Assembly: GCF_019799945.1 (NCBI RefSeq)
Contig: NZ_JABGCH010000007.1
Coordinates: 114,390 to 178,389 of the forward strand
Length of the DNA stretch: 64,000 nucleotides
Source of the DNA: Modestobacter marinus
GTDB lineage: Bacteria; Actinomycetota; Actinomycetes; Mycobacteriales; Geodermatophilaceae
Direction: 5' to 3'
Shown here: positions 8,853-17,608 of the stretch, in pieces
Layout of the letters: each line of letters begins with the position of its first letter
How positions within the stretch are numbered: position 1 is the first letter of the stretch
Program-made: the position numbers and the translations under genes
Notes under the pieces: generated by a model
The model's input: only the letters and a program-made list of their open reading frames with translations
Database searches by the model: none
Told to the model about the DNA's origin: nothing

Positions 8853-8928
8853 TGGCTGGGGGACTCGGACTCGAACCGAGACTTCCCGGCTCCAAAGGCC
8901 GGCGGGCTGCCGATTACCCCATCCCCCA
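8853..8928 (-). tRNA. tRNA-Gln(UUG)
   Basis: The minus strand folds as a complete cloverleaf: acceptor TGGGGGA/TCCCCCA, anticodon stem CCGGC/GCCGG with loop CTTTGGA (anticodon TTG), T-loop GGTTCGAGTCC, discriminator G and an encoded CCA. Confidence 0.95.
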
Positions 8929-9019
8929 TCGCCGGCCGCGCGAGCGCGCCTGCGTCCTGAGCCTAGGGCGCACCGCCGGGCGGGACACTCCCGGTGGCGC
9001 CCAGGGGCACGATGGGGCG

Positions 9020-9700
9020 GTGACCACCTCGGGGACCCCGGCCGGCGACGCTCCCGCGGCCCCCGCCCGTCCCCGGGTGCGGATGACCGGCGCGCAACGG
9101 CGGCAGCAGCTGCTCGACGTCGGCCGCGAGCTGTTCGCCGAGCGCGGGTACGAGGCCACCTCGATCGAGGAGATCGCCGCCCGCGCCGACGTCTCCAAGC
9201 CGGTCGTGTACGAGCACTTCGGGGGCAAGGAGGGGCTCTACGCCGTCGTCGTCGACCGGGAGATGCAGCGCCTGCTCGAGCGCTTCACCTCCGCGTTCTC
9301 GATCGGCGGGCACCCGCGGGAGCTGCTCGAGCGCGCCGCCCTCGTGCTGCTGGACTACATCGAGGAGGAGACCGACGGCTTCCGGGTGCTGGTGCGGGAC
9401 TCCCCCGCGACCGGCACCGAGGGCGGCTTCAACTCGCTGATCAGCGAGGTCGCCAGCAAGGTCGAGCACATCCTGGGCGACCACTTCCGGCTGCGCGGCT
9501 ACGACCCCCGGCTGGCCGAGCTGTACAGCCAGGCCCTGGTGGGCATGGTCGCGCTGACCGGCCAGTGGTGGCTGGACAGCCGCTCACCGGGGAAGCGGGA
9601 GGTGGCCGCGCACCTGGTCAACCTCGCCTACAACGGGCTGTCGCACCTGGAGCCCGAGCCGGCGCCGGTCGGCCTGCCGTGGCTGGCCTCCGGGGACTGA
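9020..9700 (+). CDS. TetR/AcrR-family transcriptional regulator
   Basis: 226 residues from GTG at 9020. The N-terminal helix-turn-helix is typical (RRQQLLDVGRELFAERGYE, then IAARADVSKPVVYEHFGGKE). The C-terminal half is a ligand domain of about 140 residues with no obvious relative. A longer open frame to 8837 runs through the tRNA-Gln gene and is not credible. It stands alone between tRNA-Gln and ispE, so its target is unknown. Confidence 0.88.
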   Translation: MTTSGTPAGDAPAAPARPRVRMTGAQRRQQLLDVGRELFAERGYEATSIEEIAARADVSKPVVYEHFGGKEGLYAVVVDREMQRLLERFTSAFSIGGHPRELLERAALVLLDYIEEETDGFRVLVRDSPATGTEGGFNSLISEVASKVEHILGDHFRLRGYDPRLAELYSQALVGMVALTGQWWLDSRSPGKREVAAHLVNLAYNGLSHLEPEPAPVGLPWLASGD

Positions 9701-9712
9701 GGTCCCGCCGTC

Positions 9713-9757
9713 CGGCAAGGTCCGCCGCGAGCTGGCCAGTGGCGAGGGTCCTTCGTC
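9713..9757. repeat. Gene-end intergenic repeat, copy a
   Basis: On the minus strand it begins at the ispE stop codon with CGAAGGACCC, then CGCCACTGGCC and CTCGCGGCGG. Related blocks occur at 11635-11748, 14079-14168, 22312-22375 and 43977-44047. Confidence 0.4.
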
Positions 9758-10724
9758 AGCCGACGAGGCGGGCGCCGGGCACCGGGCCGTGCACGGCGCG
9801 CACCGTGCGGAACACCCCGGCTCCGGCCAGCTCAGCCGCCAGCCGCACGGCGGACTGCTCGTCGTCGGCCAGCGCGGCCACCGTCGGACCCGATCCGCTG
9901 ATCAGCGCGGCGCGCGCTCCGGCGTCCGTGGCCGCCCGCATCGCCCGGCGGAGGTCCGGCCGCAGCCGCAGCGCCGGAGCCTGCAGGTCGTTGCTCAGCG
10001 CCGCGGCCAGCGCGGCGGGCGGCCCGCTGCGCAGCGCCGTGATCACCGGCTCGGTCGGCACGGCGGCGTCCCCGGCCGGCAGGGTCCCGGCCGCCCGCAG
10101 GCTGTCGAGCTCGGCGTAGACCGTCGGCGTCGACAGGCCCTCGCCGGCGATGCCGAGCGCCCAGTCCCACCGGCGGCGGGCCAGGACGGGCGAGAGCTGC
10201 TCGCCCCGGCCGGTGCCCAGGGCCACCCCGCCCAGCAGGCTGAAGGGCACGTCGCTGCCCAGCTGGGCGGCCAGCCCCGCCAGGTCGCCGCGGGTGGCGT
10301 GCGTGTTCCACAGCGCGTCCAGCGCGACCAGGGTGGCGGCGGCGTCGGCGCTGCCACCGGCCAGCCCCGCGGCGGCGGGGATGGACTTGTCGATCTCCAG
10401 GTGCGCGTCGGCGCGGACGCCCGCGTGCCGGGCCAGCAGCTCGGCGGCCTGCCACACCAGGTTCCGCCGGTCGCTGGGCACGCTGGCCGGTCCCCGGCCG
10501 GACGCAGCGCCCTCGCCGCGGACGGTGAGGGACAGCCCGTCGCCGGGCCGCACCGTGACGGTGTCGAACAGCGAGACGGCCAGGAACACCGTCTGCAGCT
10601 CGTGGAAGCCGTCGGCGCGCAAGGGCCCCACCCCGAGGTGGACGTTGACCTTCGCCGGGGCACGGGCGGTGACCGCGCCGTTGCCGGCGATGCGGCCGGG
10701 TCCGCCGGACGTCGCGTTGCTCAC
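9756..10724 (-). CDS. ispE: 4-diphosphocytidyl-2-C-methyl-D-erythritol kinase
   Basis: 322 residues, a GHMP-superfamily kinase of the MEP isoprenoid pathway. Motifs: APAKVNVHLGVG at the N-terminus, the ATP loop PAAAGLAGGSADAAA and the C-terminal SGSGPTVAAL. It starts 30 bp downstream of rsmA in the common actinobacterial order tatD-rpfB-rsmA-ispE, and is probably transcribed with rsmA. Confidence 0.93.
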   Translation of the reverse strand: MSNATSGGPGRIAGNGAVTARAPAKVNVHLGVGPLRADGFHELQTVFLAVSLFDTVTVRPGDGLSLTVRGEGAASGRGPASVPSDRRNLVWQAAELLARHAGVRADAHLEIDKSIPAAAGLAGGSADAAATLVALDALWNTHATRGDLAGLAAQLGSDVPFSLLGGVALGTGRGEQLSPVLARRRWDWALGIAGEGLSTPTVYAELDSLRAAGTLPAGDAAVPTEPVITALRSGPPAALAAALSNDLQAPALRLRPDLRRAMRAATDAGARAALISGSGPTVAALADDEQSAVRLAAELAGAGVFRTVRAVHGPVPGARLVG

Positions 10725-10754
10725 CAGCTCACCCTGCCACGCCGCCGGGCCAGG

Positions 10755-11630
10755 TCAGCGGGGTTCCGGCGGCACCGGGTCCGTCGCCGCGAGCCGGGCG
10801 AAGTCCTCGACGGACAGCTGCTCGCCGCGGGTGGTCGGCTCGATGCCGGCGGCCCGCAGCCGCTGCTCGGCCGCGGCGGGGCTGCCGGCCCAGCGGGCCA
10901 GGGCGGCCCGCAGGCCCTTGCGGCGGGTCGCGAAGGCGGCGTCGATGGCGGCGAAGGTCGCCGTCCGGTCGCCCGGCGGCGGAGGACGGCGGGTGAGGGC
11001 CACCAGTCCGGAGTCGACGTTGGGCACCGGCCAGAACACCGGCCGCGGGACGTTGCCGGCCCGGCGGACCGTCCCGTACCAGGCCGCCTTCACGCTGGGC
11101 ACCCCGTAGGCCGCCGTCCCCGGGCCGGCCGCCAGGCGATCGGCCACCTCGGCCTGCACGAGCACCAACGCGGTGCGCAGGGTGGGCAGCAGCTCCAGCA
11201 GGTGCAGCAGCACCGGGACGGCGATGTTGTAGGGCAGGTTCGCAACGAGCGCGGTCGGCGGGGGTCCGGGGAGGTCGGTCACCCGCAGCGCGTCCGCGGT
11301 GACCACGGTCAGCCGGTCGGCCAGGTGCGGCAGCCGGTCCGCCACGGTCCGCGGCAGCTGGTCGGCCAGCCGCGGGTCGATCTCCACGGCGGTGGTGTGC
11401 GCCGACGCCGGCAGCAGCCCGAGGGTCAGCGAGCCCAGGCCCGGGCCCACCTCCAGGACGACGTCGTCCGGTGACAGGTCGGCGGTCCGCACGATCCGTC
11501 GGATGGTGTTGGCGTCGTGCAGGAAGTTCTGGCCGAGGGTCTTGGTCGGCCGCAGATCGAGCTGCTGGGCCAGGTCCCGGATGGCGGCCGGGCCCAGCAG
11601 TCCGTCCGGCTGCTCGGGAGTGCTGCTCAG
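10755..11630 (-). CDS. rsmA: 16S rRNA (adenine1518/1519-N6)-dimethyltransferase
   Basis: Dimethylates two adenines in helix 45 of 16S rRNA during 30S maturation. Motifs: SAM loop [14 protein letters not shown] and catalytic [11 protein letters not shown]. The first ATG/GTG/TTG in frame is GTG at 11492, but the codons above it encode [18 protein letters not shown], the conserved N-terminus of the family. Real translation must therefore begin upstream. In-frame CTG codons at 11600 and 11630 are the only near-start codons I find; 11630 gives 291 residues. The start is uncertain and could also reflect a sequence error. Confidence 0.85.
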   Translation of the reverse strand: MSSTPEQPDGLLGPAAIRDLAQQLDLRPTKTLGQNFLHDANTIRRIVRTADLSPDDVVLEVGPGLGSLTLGLLPASAHTTAVEIDPRLADQLPRTVADRLPHLADRLTVVTADALRVTDLPGPPPTALVANLPYNIAVPVLLHLLELLPTLRTALVLVQAEVADRLAAGPGTAAYGVPSVKAAWYGTVRRAGNVPRPVFWPVPNVDSGLVALTRRPPPPGDRTATFAAIDAAFATRRKGLRAALARWAGSPAAAEQRLRAAGIEPTTRGEQLSVEDFARLAATDPVPPEPR

Positions 11631-11634
11631 GATC

Positions 11635-11748
11635 GGCCCTGCCGCAGGGGCCGGCCGCGAGCGTCCGAGGCTCCCTTCAGGGCACCACCCCGAGCGTGCG
11701 AAGGGTGGGAGGAAGGGGGTCCTTCCAGGGGGGCCGTGGGGGCCTTCA
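11635..11748. repeat. Gene-end intergenic repeat, copy b
   Basis: It fills the rpfB-rsmA gap. On the minus strand it begins at the rpfB stop with GATGAAGG, then GGAAGGACCCC, CGCACGCTCG, GACGCTCGCGGCC and CCCCTGC. It shares the block order of the other copies and could act as a processing or termination structure. Confidence 0.4.
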
Positions 11749-12849
11749 TCAGCCGAAGAGGTGGCGGCCGCAGCCCCACTGGCCGGCGCCGCTGCGGGCG
11801 TAGAGCGCCTGGGCGCGGGCGGTCTGCTCGTCCGCCGAGGCGTCGATCGGGTTGCCCGAGCCGCCGACCGAGCGCCAGGTGCTCAGCGAGAACTGGTAGA
11901 GGCCGTAGTAGCCGGCCGGGTTCACCGCCCGGGGGTTGCCGCTGGACTCGCACCGGGCCAGCGCGGCCCAGTTGAGCCCGTCGGCGGTCGCGGAGACGGC
12001 GGTGGCGGTGGCCGCGGGCTTCGCCTTGGTGCCGACCGTGACGTGCTCCTCGACCGGCGGCGTGGTGACGGCGGTGCCGACCTGCTCGCGGCCGGTCTCG
12101 ACGCCGTCGGTGACCGTGACCCGCCAGGTGACGGTCTGCTCGCCCTCGACGCCCTTCTGGGTGACCGTGCGGGTCCCGACGAAGGCGTTCGGGTCGGGGG
12201 TCTCGACGGTCCGGTAGTCCACGGACTGCACGTCGGTGACGTCGGCGACCTGCACCCGGGTGACCTGCAGGACCATCTGGTCCAGCAGCGGCTGGTCCGG
12301 GTAGAGGGAGGTGCGGTCGGTCTCCGACAGCGCGATCCCCTGCTCGGCCAGCAGGTCGGCGGCGGTGGCGGCGGTCGTGGTGAGGACACGCTGCTGGCCG
12401 TCGGCGAGGAGCGTGACGTCCTTGCTCGTGGTGATCGCCAGGTCCATCCCGTCCAGCGGGAGACGCTCGGCGCGGCTCGCGGACAGGACGAGGTCCTCGG
12501 CACGGTAGCCGAGCTCGTCGAGCAGGCCGTCGACCGACAGGGCGGTCGTGTAGAGGTCGCTGCGCACGCCGTCGACGGTGAGCGCGAGCGGACGGGCCCG
12601 GTTGAGGACGATCGTGTCGCCGTCACCGACCACGCTGTCCACGCCGGGCAGGACGACGTCGTGGGAGGCCGGGTCCAGTCCCTCGTCGGCGAGCACCTCA
12701 CCCGCGGTGTCGGCGTAGGTGTCGACCTCGCGGGCCTGACCGTCGACGGTGAGGGTCACGGTCTTCTGGGCGAGGAAGTAGGCGGCGGAGCCACCCACCA
12801 GGCCCAGCAGGACCAGGACGAAGAGACTGAGCTTCAGCGTTCGGCGCAC
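11749..12849 (-). CDS. rpfB: Resuscitation-promoting factor (RpfB type)
   Basis: A muralytic growth factor. An N-terminal membrane/signal segment ([20 protein letters not shown]) precedes three DUF348 repeats (each with a VDG- or ADG-containing motif), a G5 domain ([17 protein letters not shown]) and a C-terminal transglycosylase-like domain: [17 protein letters not shown] contains the catalytic Glu, then [13 protein letters not shown]. This is the RpfB architecture. GTG at 12849 fits the signal sequence; the frame is open to 12906, so the start is not certain. rsmA lies downstream. Confidence 0.93.
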   Translation of the reverse strand: MRRTLKLSLFVLVLLGLVGGSAAYFLAQKTVTLTVDGQAREVDTYADTAGEVLADEGLDPASHDVVLPGVDSVVGDGDTIVLNRARPLALTVDGVRSDLYTTALSVDGLLDELGYRAEDLVLSASRAERLPLDGMDLAITTSKDVTLLADGQQRVLTTTAATAADLLAEQGIALSETDRTSLYPDQPLLDQMVLQVTRVQVADVTDVQSVDYRTVETPDPNAFVGTRTVTQKGVEGEQTVTWRVTVTDGVETGREQVGTAVTTPPVEEHVTVGTKAKPAATATAVSATADGLNWAALARCESSGNPRAVNPAGYYGLYQFSLSTWRSVGGSGNPIDASADEQTARAQALYARSGAGQWGCGRHLFG

Positions 12850-13202
12850 GACACATCCACAGGTCAGGGGACCCGGGCAGGGGAACGCGGGCAGCAGCCA
12901 GCGCACCCCACCCGAGGCGGGTGCTCGTCACCGTGCTGCCCGATGGTCTCCCGGGCCCGTCGGACGGGCCCTGCGGAGCGCCTGGGTGTTCCCCACCCCG
13001 GCTGATCGGTCACAACACGGTAACGAACACCTGACGGAAGCCAACGGTGCGACCACAGGAAACCAACATGTCGACCCAGCTCTCCGCAGGCACGCCGACA
13101 CGTTCGGTGATGCACACGCCGTTGTGACGCCTGTCAGGTCCTGTGACAGGAGTGACGATGCCCACAGAGTGACGTACGCCCGGGTGGGTTCCGGGCGGCT
13201 CC
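12850..13202. other. Long rpfB upstream region without a gene
   Basis: This 353-bp stretch holds the MtrA-box-like site (13009-13024) and several GTGAC/GTCAC half-sites (13142-13155 has two separated by 4 bp). I see no coding sequence. The long leader fits a heavily regulated rpf gene. I could not convince myself of a ydaO-type riboswitch fold. Confidence 0.5.
13009..13024 (-). promoter_or_regulatory. MtrA-box-like site upstream of rpfB
   Basis: GTCACAACACGGTAAC is a direct repeat GTCAC-N6-GTAAC. MtrA, the conserved actinobacterial cell-wall response regulator, binds GTAAC-type direct repeats with this spacing and is known to control rpf genes in related genera. It lies about 160 bp above the rpfB start. 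Confidence 0.5.
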
Positions 13203-14036
13203 TCAGGTCAGTGCCGGGGAGTTCTGCCGCACCGGCCGCAGCCAGGTGAGCAGGAACGCCGCGACCGCCAGCCCCGCCGCCAGCGCGGAGAACCCGCCGG
13301 CGACCAGGGCGACGGGCAGCAGCCCGCTGCCGTCGGAGGACACCCGGTCGTCCAGGCCGATCGCCGCGCGGAGCAGCAGGGCACCCAGCGGCAGCAGCGC
13401 GAGCACGCTCGTCGCGGCCACCACCAGGTGCGCGGTCCAGGTGCGCTGGGCCTCGTCGATCGGGACGTCGGCGCCCTCGGCCGGCAGCGGCCGGACCAGG
13501 ATCCGCAGCAGCGCGGCCTCGGCGATCAGCCAGCCGGCCACCGGCAGCGCCACGGCGGTCGCGGTGACGGCGGTCCCCAGGTCGTCGGCCAGCAGGACGG
13601 CGGCCAGCACCACCCCGGCGACGGCGGCCCGCATGGTCCACAGCAGCCACAGCGAGATCTGGTCGCGCCGGGCCGGGCGCCGCGCGGGGGACGTGACCGT
13701 CCAGCGCGGCCGGGGCCGGGTGGCCTCGGCGAGCAGCACGCCGGCCAGCAGGCCCGCGGCGAGTGCGGGGACCCAGAGGAAGACCGAGGCCTCGGCGAAC
13801 AGCACCACGGTGGTGATCACGGCGGCCACGCCGGCCAGCCAGCCCAGCCGGCGCACGCGCCGGGCGTGCGTCGCCTGCCGGGTCAGGTAGGCGGACGCCC
13901 CGGGGCTGGCGGGGACGAACTCGACGGCCGCGGCGGCGACCGCTCGACGGTCGGCGGCGAGCACCCACCCGCGGACCAGCAGCGCGGCGGGCGCCATGAG
14001 GGCGATGAAGAGCACGACGGCGATGAGGCGGCCCAC
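13203..14036 (-). CDS. Polytopic membrane protein, unknown function
   Basis: 277 residues from GTG at 14036; the frame above that start is Gly/Arg-rich and unlike a protein. About seven to eight hydrophobic segments are visible, beginning VGRLIAVVLFIALMAPAALL, with a cytoplasmic loop rich in Arg around residues 115-125. No catalytic motif. It sits between rpfB and tatD on the same strand. I do not recognise it. Confidence 0.7.
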   Translation of the reverse strand: MGRLIAVVLFIALMAPAALLVRGWVLAADRRAVAAAAVEFVPASPGASAYLTRQATHARRVRRLGWLAGVAAVITTVVLFAEASVFLWVPALAAGLLAGVLLAEATRPRPRWTVTSPARRPARRDQISLWLLWTMRAAVAGVVLAAVLLADDLGTAVTATAVALPVAGWLIAEAALLRILVRPLPAEGADVPIDEAQRTWTAHLVVAATSVLALLPLGALLLRAAIGLDDRVSSDGSGLLPVALVAGGFSALAAGLAVAAFLLTWLRPVRQNSPALT

Positions 14037-14078
14037 GCGCTCAGTGTCCCCCGAATCAGCTCGAGTGGCGCCATCGGC

Positions 14079-14168
14079 CCCGCTGCAGGGCTCCCGCCGA
14101 GGTGCGGGACCGGCCACCCTCCAGGGGCCCGACGCCAGCGTGCGAGCGTGGGGGAAGGGTGACCTTCG
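14079..14168. repeat. Gene-end intergenic repeat, copy c
   Basis: It starts at the tatD stop. On the minus strand: CGAAGGTCACCC, CACGCTCGCACGCTGG, GGGCCCCTGGAGGG and CCCTGCAGCGGGG, the same block order as at 9713, 11635 and 22312. Confidence 0.4.
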
Positions 14169-14169
14169 G

Positions 14170-15036
14170 CTACCAGCGGCCGAAGACCCGCTCCGCGGTG
14201 GCGGTCAGCGCGGCGCACAGCCGCCCGAGGTCGGTGCCGGTCACGTCGGCCAGCGCGCGGACCGTGTGCGGCACCAGCCGGGCGGCGTTGGGCCGCCCCC
14301 GGTACGGCATCGGGGTGAGGAAGGGCGCGTCGGTCTCCACCAGCAGCTGGTCCAGCGGGACGAGCGCGGCCGCCTCCCGCAGGGAGCCGGCGTTGGCGAA
14401 GGTCAGCGTCCCGGCGAAGGACAGCACGTAGCCCCGCTCGACGCACCGGCGGGCGAACCCGGCGTCCCCGGAGAAGCAGTGCAGCACGGTGTGCTCGGGG
14501 GCACCCTCGTCCTCGAGCACCCGGAGCACCTCGTCGTGCGCGTCCCGGTCGTGGATCACCAGGGCGACGCCGTGCCGCTTCGCGATGTCGATGTGCGCCC
14601 GGAAGGACGCCTCCTGCGCCGCCCAGCCGTCCGCCCCGGTGCGGTACCGGTCCAGACCGGTCTCCCCCACCGCCCGCACCCGCGGCAGCGCGGCGAGCCG
14701 GTCGATCTCGGCCAGCGCGTCGTCGGTGGCCGCCCCCGCGCCGGCCTCGTTCGGGTGCAGGGCGACCGTGGCGAGCACCTCGGACCGGCGGGCGGCGAGC
14801 GCGGCCGACCACTGGGAGGAGGCGACGTCCACCCCCACCTGGACCAGCCGTGGGACCCCGACCGCGACCGCCGCGTCGATCGCCTCGTCCACCTCGGCGT
14901 CGGTGGGCGCCCGGTCCTCGCCGCCGACGGCGATGTCGAAGTGGGTGTGGCTGTCGACCGCCGGGGACGGCAGCGGCTCCGGGGACGGCGGCAGCTCACC
15001 GCGGCGGTTGGCCCGCGAACCCGCCGACCGGCTCAC
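14170..15036 (-). CDS. tatD: TatD-family metal-dependent hydrolase
   Basis: 288 residues. TIM-barrel nuclease of the TatD family (3'-5' DNase activity in E. coli). Metal ligands are visible: [16 protein letters not shown] (Glu), [17 protein letters not shown] and [12 protein letters not shown] at 15036 overlaps the metG stop by 3 bases (GTGA), which suggests translational coupling. The metG-tatD-rpf-rsmA-ispE order is typical of actinobacteria. Confidence 0.93.
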   Translation of the reverse strand: MSRSAGSRANRRGELPPSPEPLPSPAVDSHTHFDIAVGGEDRAPTDAEVDEAIDAAVAVGVPRLVQVGVDVASSQWSAALAARRSEVLATVALHPNEAGAGAATDDALAEIDRLAALPRVRAVGETGLDRYRTGADGWAAQEASFRAHIDIAKRHGVALVIHDRDAHDEVLRVLEDEGAPEHTVLHCFSGDAGFARRCVERGYVLSFAGTLTFANAGSLREAAALVPLDQLLVETDAPFLTPMPYRGRPNAARLVPHTVRALADVTGTDLGRLCAALTATAERVFGRW

Positions 15037-16835
15037 TGCCCGCCGCCCTGCTCCAGCCGCGCCAGCTCCTCCTCCACCACCGACTCGTCGAGCTTGGTGA
15101 AGACCGGCTTCGGCGGGGCGAGCGGGGTGCCCGAGGGCGGCAGCGGGGTGGGGCCCCAGACCGCCTGCCCCTCGTCGTAGTCCCCGGTGATGATCGGGTA
15201 GGGCGAGCCGTCGTCCAGGTCCTCGGTCTCGACCACCTGCGGCTGGGGTGACCACACGCCCGTCCCCCCGAGCAGCTCGTGCACCTGCTGCGCCGAGTGC
15301 GGCAGGAAGGGCGTCAGCAGCGTGTTGCAGTCCTTGATCGCCTGCAGCGCGGTGTGCAGCACGGTGTCCCGGCGGGCCGGGTCCTCCTTGAGCTTCCACG
15401 GCGCCTGGTCGGACAGGTACTTGTTCGCCTCGCCGACGATCCGCATCGCCTCGGTCACGGCCGCCTTCTGCCGGTTGCGGCCCAGCAGGTCGCCGATCGT
15501 CCCGAACGCGCTGCGGGTGGTGTCCAGCAGCGCACGGTCGGCGTCGGTCAGCTCGCCCGGGGCCGGGATGGCGCCGACGTTCTTGGCCGCCATCGACACC
15601 GAGCGGTTGACCAGGTTGCCCCAGCCGGCGACCAGCTCGTCGTTGTTGCGGCGGCGGAACTCCGCCCAGGTGAAGTCGGTGTCCTGGTTCTCCGGGCCGG
15701 CGACGGCGATGAAGTACCGCAGCGCGTCGGCGTCGTAGCGGGCCAGGAAGTCCTTGACGTAGATGACCACCTGGCGGGAGGAGGAGAACTTGCGTCCCTC
15801 CATGGTCAGGAACTCGCTGGAGACCACCTCGGTCGGCAGGTTGAGCCGGCCGTAGGAGCCCGGCGTCCCGCCCTTGTCCCCCTCGCCGTTGTAGCCCTGC
15901 AGCTGCGCCGGCCAGATCTCGGCGTGGAAGACGATGTTGTCCTTGCCCATGAAGTAGTAGGCGTCGGAGTCCGGCGACTGCCACCACTGCCGCCACGCCT
16001 CCGGGTCCCCGGAGCGGCGGGCCCACTCGATGGACGCGGAGAGGTAGCCGACCACGGCGTCGAACCACACGTAGATGCGCTTGTCCGGCCGGTCCCGCCA
16101 GCCGTCCAGCGGGATCGGCACGCCCCAGTCGATGTCCCGGGTGTAGCTGCGCGGCTTCAGGTCGTCGAGCAGGTTGACCGCGAAGTTGTGCACGTTGGGC
16201 CGCCAGCTGTCCCGACTGGCCAGCCAGTCGCCGAGCGCCCGGGTGAAGGCCGGCAGGTCGAGGAAGTAGTGCTCGCTCTCGACGAACTTCGGCGTCTCCC
16301 CGTTGATCCGGCTGACCGGGTTGATCAGGTCGGTCGGGTCGAGCTGGTTGCCGCAGTTGTCGCACTGGTCGCCGCGGGCGCCGTCGTAGCCGCAGATCGG
16401 GCAGGTGCCCTCGATGTAGCGGTCGGGCAGGGTGCGGCCGGTGGACGGGCTGATCGCGCCCAGGGTGGTCTGCGGGAAGACGTAGCCGTTCTTGAGCAGG
16501 CCCAGGAAGATCTCCTGGCTGACCGCGGCGTGGTTGACCGTCGTCGTCCGGGTGAACAGGTCGTAGCTCAGCCCGAGGCTGGCCAGGTCGTTGACGATGA
16601 CCCGGTTGTTGCGGTCGGCGATCTCCCGCGGTGTCACGCCCTCCGCGTCGGCCGCGACCGTGATCGGCGTCCCGTGCTCGTCGGTGCCGCTGACCATCAG
16701 CACCTTGTCGCCGCTCATCCGGTGGAACCGGCTGAACACGTCGGAGGGGACGCCGAAGCCGGAGACGTGGCCGATGTGCCGCGGGCCGTTGGCGTAGGGC
16801 CACGCGACGGCGGTCAGGATGTGCCGATCACTCAC
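15033..16835 (-). CDS. metG: Methionyl-tRNA synthetase
   Basis: 600 residues. Class I synthetase: the HIGH-like signature is [16 protein letters not shown] near residue 15, a zinc knuckle [18 protein letters not shown] lies near residues 145-165, and the KMSKS loop is replaced by RKFSSSR near residue 350, as in many actinobacterial enzymes. No C-terminal tRNA-binding fusion is visible. It is the first gene of the operon with tatD. Confidence 0.96.
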   Translation of the reverse strand: MSDRHILTAVAWPYANGPRHIGHVSGFGVPSDVFSRFHRMSGDKVLMVSGTDEHGTPITVAADAEGVTPREIADRNNRVIVNDLASLGLSYDLFTRTTTVNHAAVSQEIFLGLLKNGYVFPQTTLGAISPSTGRTLPDRYIEGTCPICGYDGARGDQCDNCGNQLDPTDLINPVSRINGETPKFVESEHYFLDLPAFTRALGDWLASRDSWRPNVHNFAVNLLDDLKPRSYTRDIDWGVPIPLDGWRDRPDKRIYVWFDAVVGYLSASIEWARRSGDPEAWRQWWQSPDSDAYYFMGKDNIVFHAEIWPAQLQGYNGEGDKGGTPGSYGRLNLPTEVVSSEFLTMEGRKFSSSRQVVIYVKDFLARYDADALRYFIAVAGPENQDTDFTWAEFRRRNNDELVAGWGNLVNRSVSMAAKNVGAIPAPGELTDADRALLDTTRSAFGTIGDLLGRNRQKAAVTEAMRIVGEANKYLSDQAPWKLKEDPARRDTVLHTALQAIKDCNTLLTPFLPHSAQQVHELLGGTGVWSPQPQVVETEDLDDGSPYPIITGDYDEGQAVWGPTPLPPSGTPLAPPKPVFTKLDESVVEEELARLEQGGGQ

Positions 16836-16873
16836 GGGACGAGACTAGTGAGCGCGGTCCAGTCTGTTCGCCG

Positions 16874-17506
16874 TCAGGGGACGTCGGTGACCGCGGCGGT
16901 GCTCGGGGCCACGGGCTCCGCGGGCGCGCCGACGACGGCGACCCCGGCCAGCGCCAGGCCGATGCAGGCCACGGTGATCCCGCGCAGCAGGCGGTGCTGC
17001 GCGACCGGAGCCGGCCGCGGCGGGAGGGGACGGCCGCCGGCCGCCAGCCAGGCCGACGCCGACGGAGCACCGGCGAGCAGCAGCTTGCCGGTGGGGACGG
17101 CGAGGGCGAGAAGCGCGAGCGCGGGCAGCGGGAGCCCGGCGAACGGGTCCAGGCCCGGGACCTGCACGCCGGCCAGGCCCGCGACGAAGAGGACGAGGAC
17201 GAGGACGATCTCCGCGGAGGCGACCGTGGTCAGCAGTCCGCGGCCGGCGCCGTCCAGCAGCGAGGCCCCGCCGCCGGCGCACGCCACGACCCAGCTCGCC
17301 AGGACCAGCAGCGTCCCCGCGACCAGCCAGCCGGAGGGCCGGATCGCCGTCCCGAGGACGCCGTCGAGCCCGGTCAGCCCGACGGCGAGCAGCCCGAGCG
17401 CCTCGACGACGGAGAGCCCGGCGACCGCGAGGACCGGAGCCGGCACCCGCGGTGGGGTGGCCGGGCGCGGGGTCGGCGCGGCGACGTCGGGGGTGGTGCT
17501 CGGCAC
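16874..17506 (-). CDS. Small multi-spanning membrane protein, unknown
   Basis: 210 residues with a GTG start. A Pro-rich N-terminus is followed by about five hydrophobic helices (APVLAVAGLSVVEALGLLAVG is the first). No catalytic residues stand out. It lies 38 bp upstream of metG on the same strand and may share its transcript. Family not recognised. Confidence 0.6.
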   Translation of the reverse strand: MPSTTPDVAAPTPRPATPPRVPAPVLAVAGLSVVEALGLLAVGLTGLDGVLGTAIRPSGWLVAGTLLVLASWVVACAGGGASLLDGAGRGLLTTVASAEIVLVLVLFVAGLAGVQVPGLDPFAGLPLPALALLALAVPTGKLLLAGAPSASAWLAAGGRPLPPRPAPVAQHRLLRGITVACIGLALAGVAVVGAPAEPVAPSTAAVTDVP

Positions 17507-17586
17507 GGTGAACTCCCTGACCGGGGACGGGTGTCACCGATCAGGTCGGGCGTCGGCGGGGTGTCCAGCAGGGTGCGGCGGTGGCG

Positions 17587-17606
17587 CCTCACCCTCAGGG
17601 GTGAGG
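17587..17606 (-). terminator. Hairpin after the amino-acid permease
   Basis: CCTCACCC-TCAG-GGGTGAGG has 8-bp perfect arms, 2 bp beyond the permease stop codon, read on the minus strand. Confidence 0.55.
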
Positions 17607-17608
17607 GT

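Noticed and set aside
8837-9019. Longer N-terminus of the TetR regulator
   Set aside because: It would be translated from the antisense of tRNA-Gln; the HTH region starts well after 9020.
12850-13202. c-di-AMP (ydaO) riboswitch upstream of rpfB
   Set aside because: Such riboswitches precede rpf genes in some actinobacteria, but I could not find the conserved junction blocks in order; a covariance-model search would decide.
14170-16803. An 877-residue fusion of a basic protein to TatD
   Set aside because: The N-terminal two thirds is metG read in the wrong frame; TatD starts at GTG 15036.
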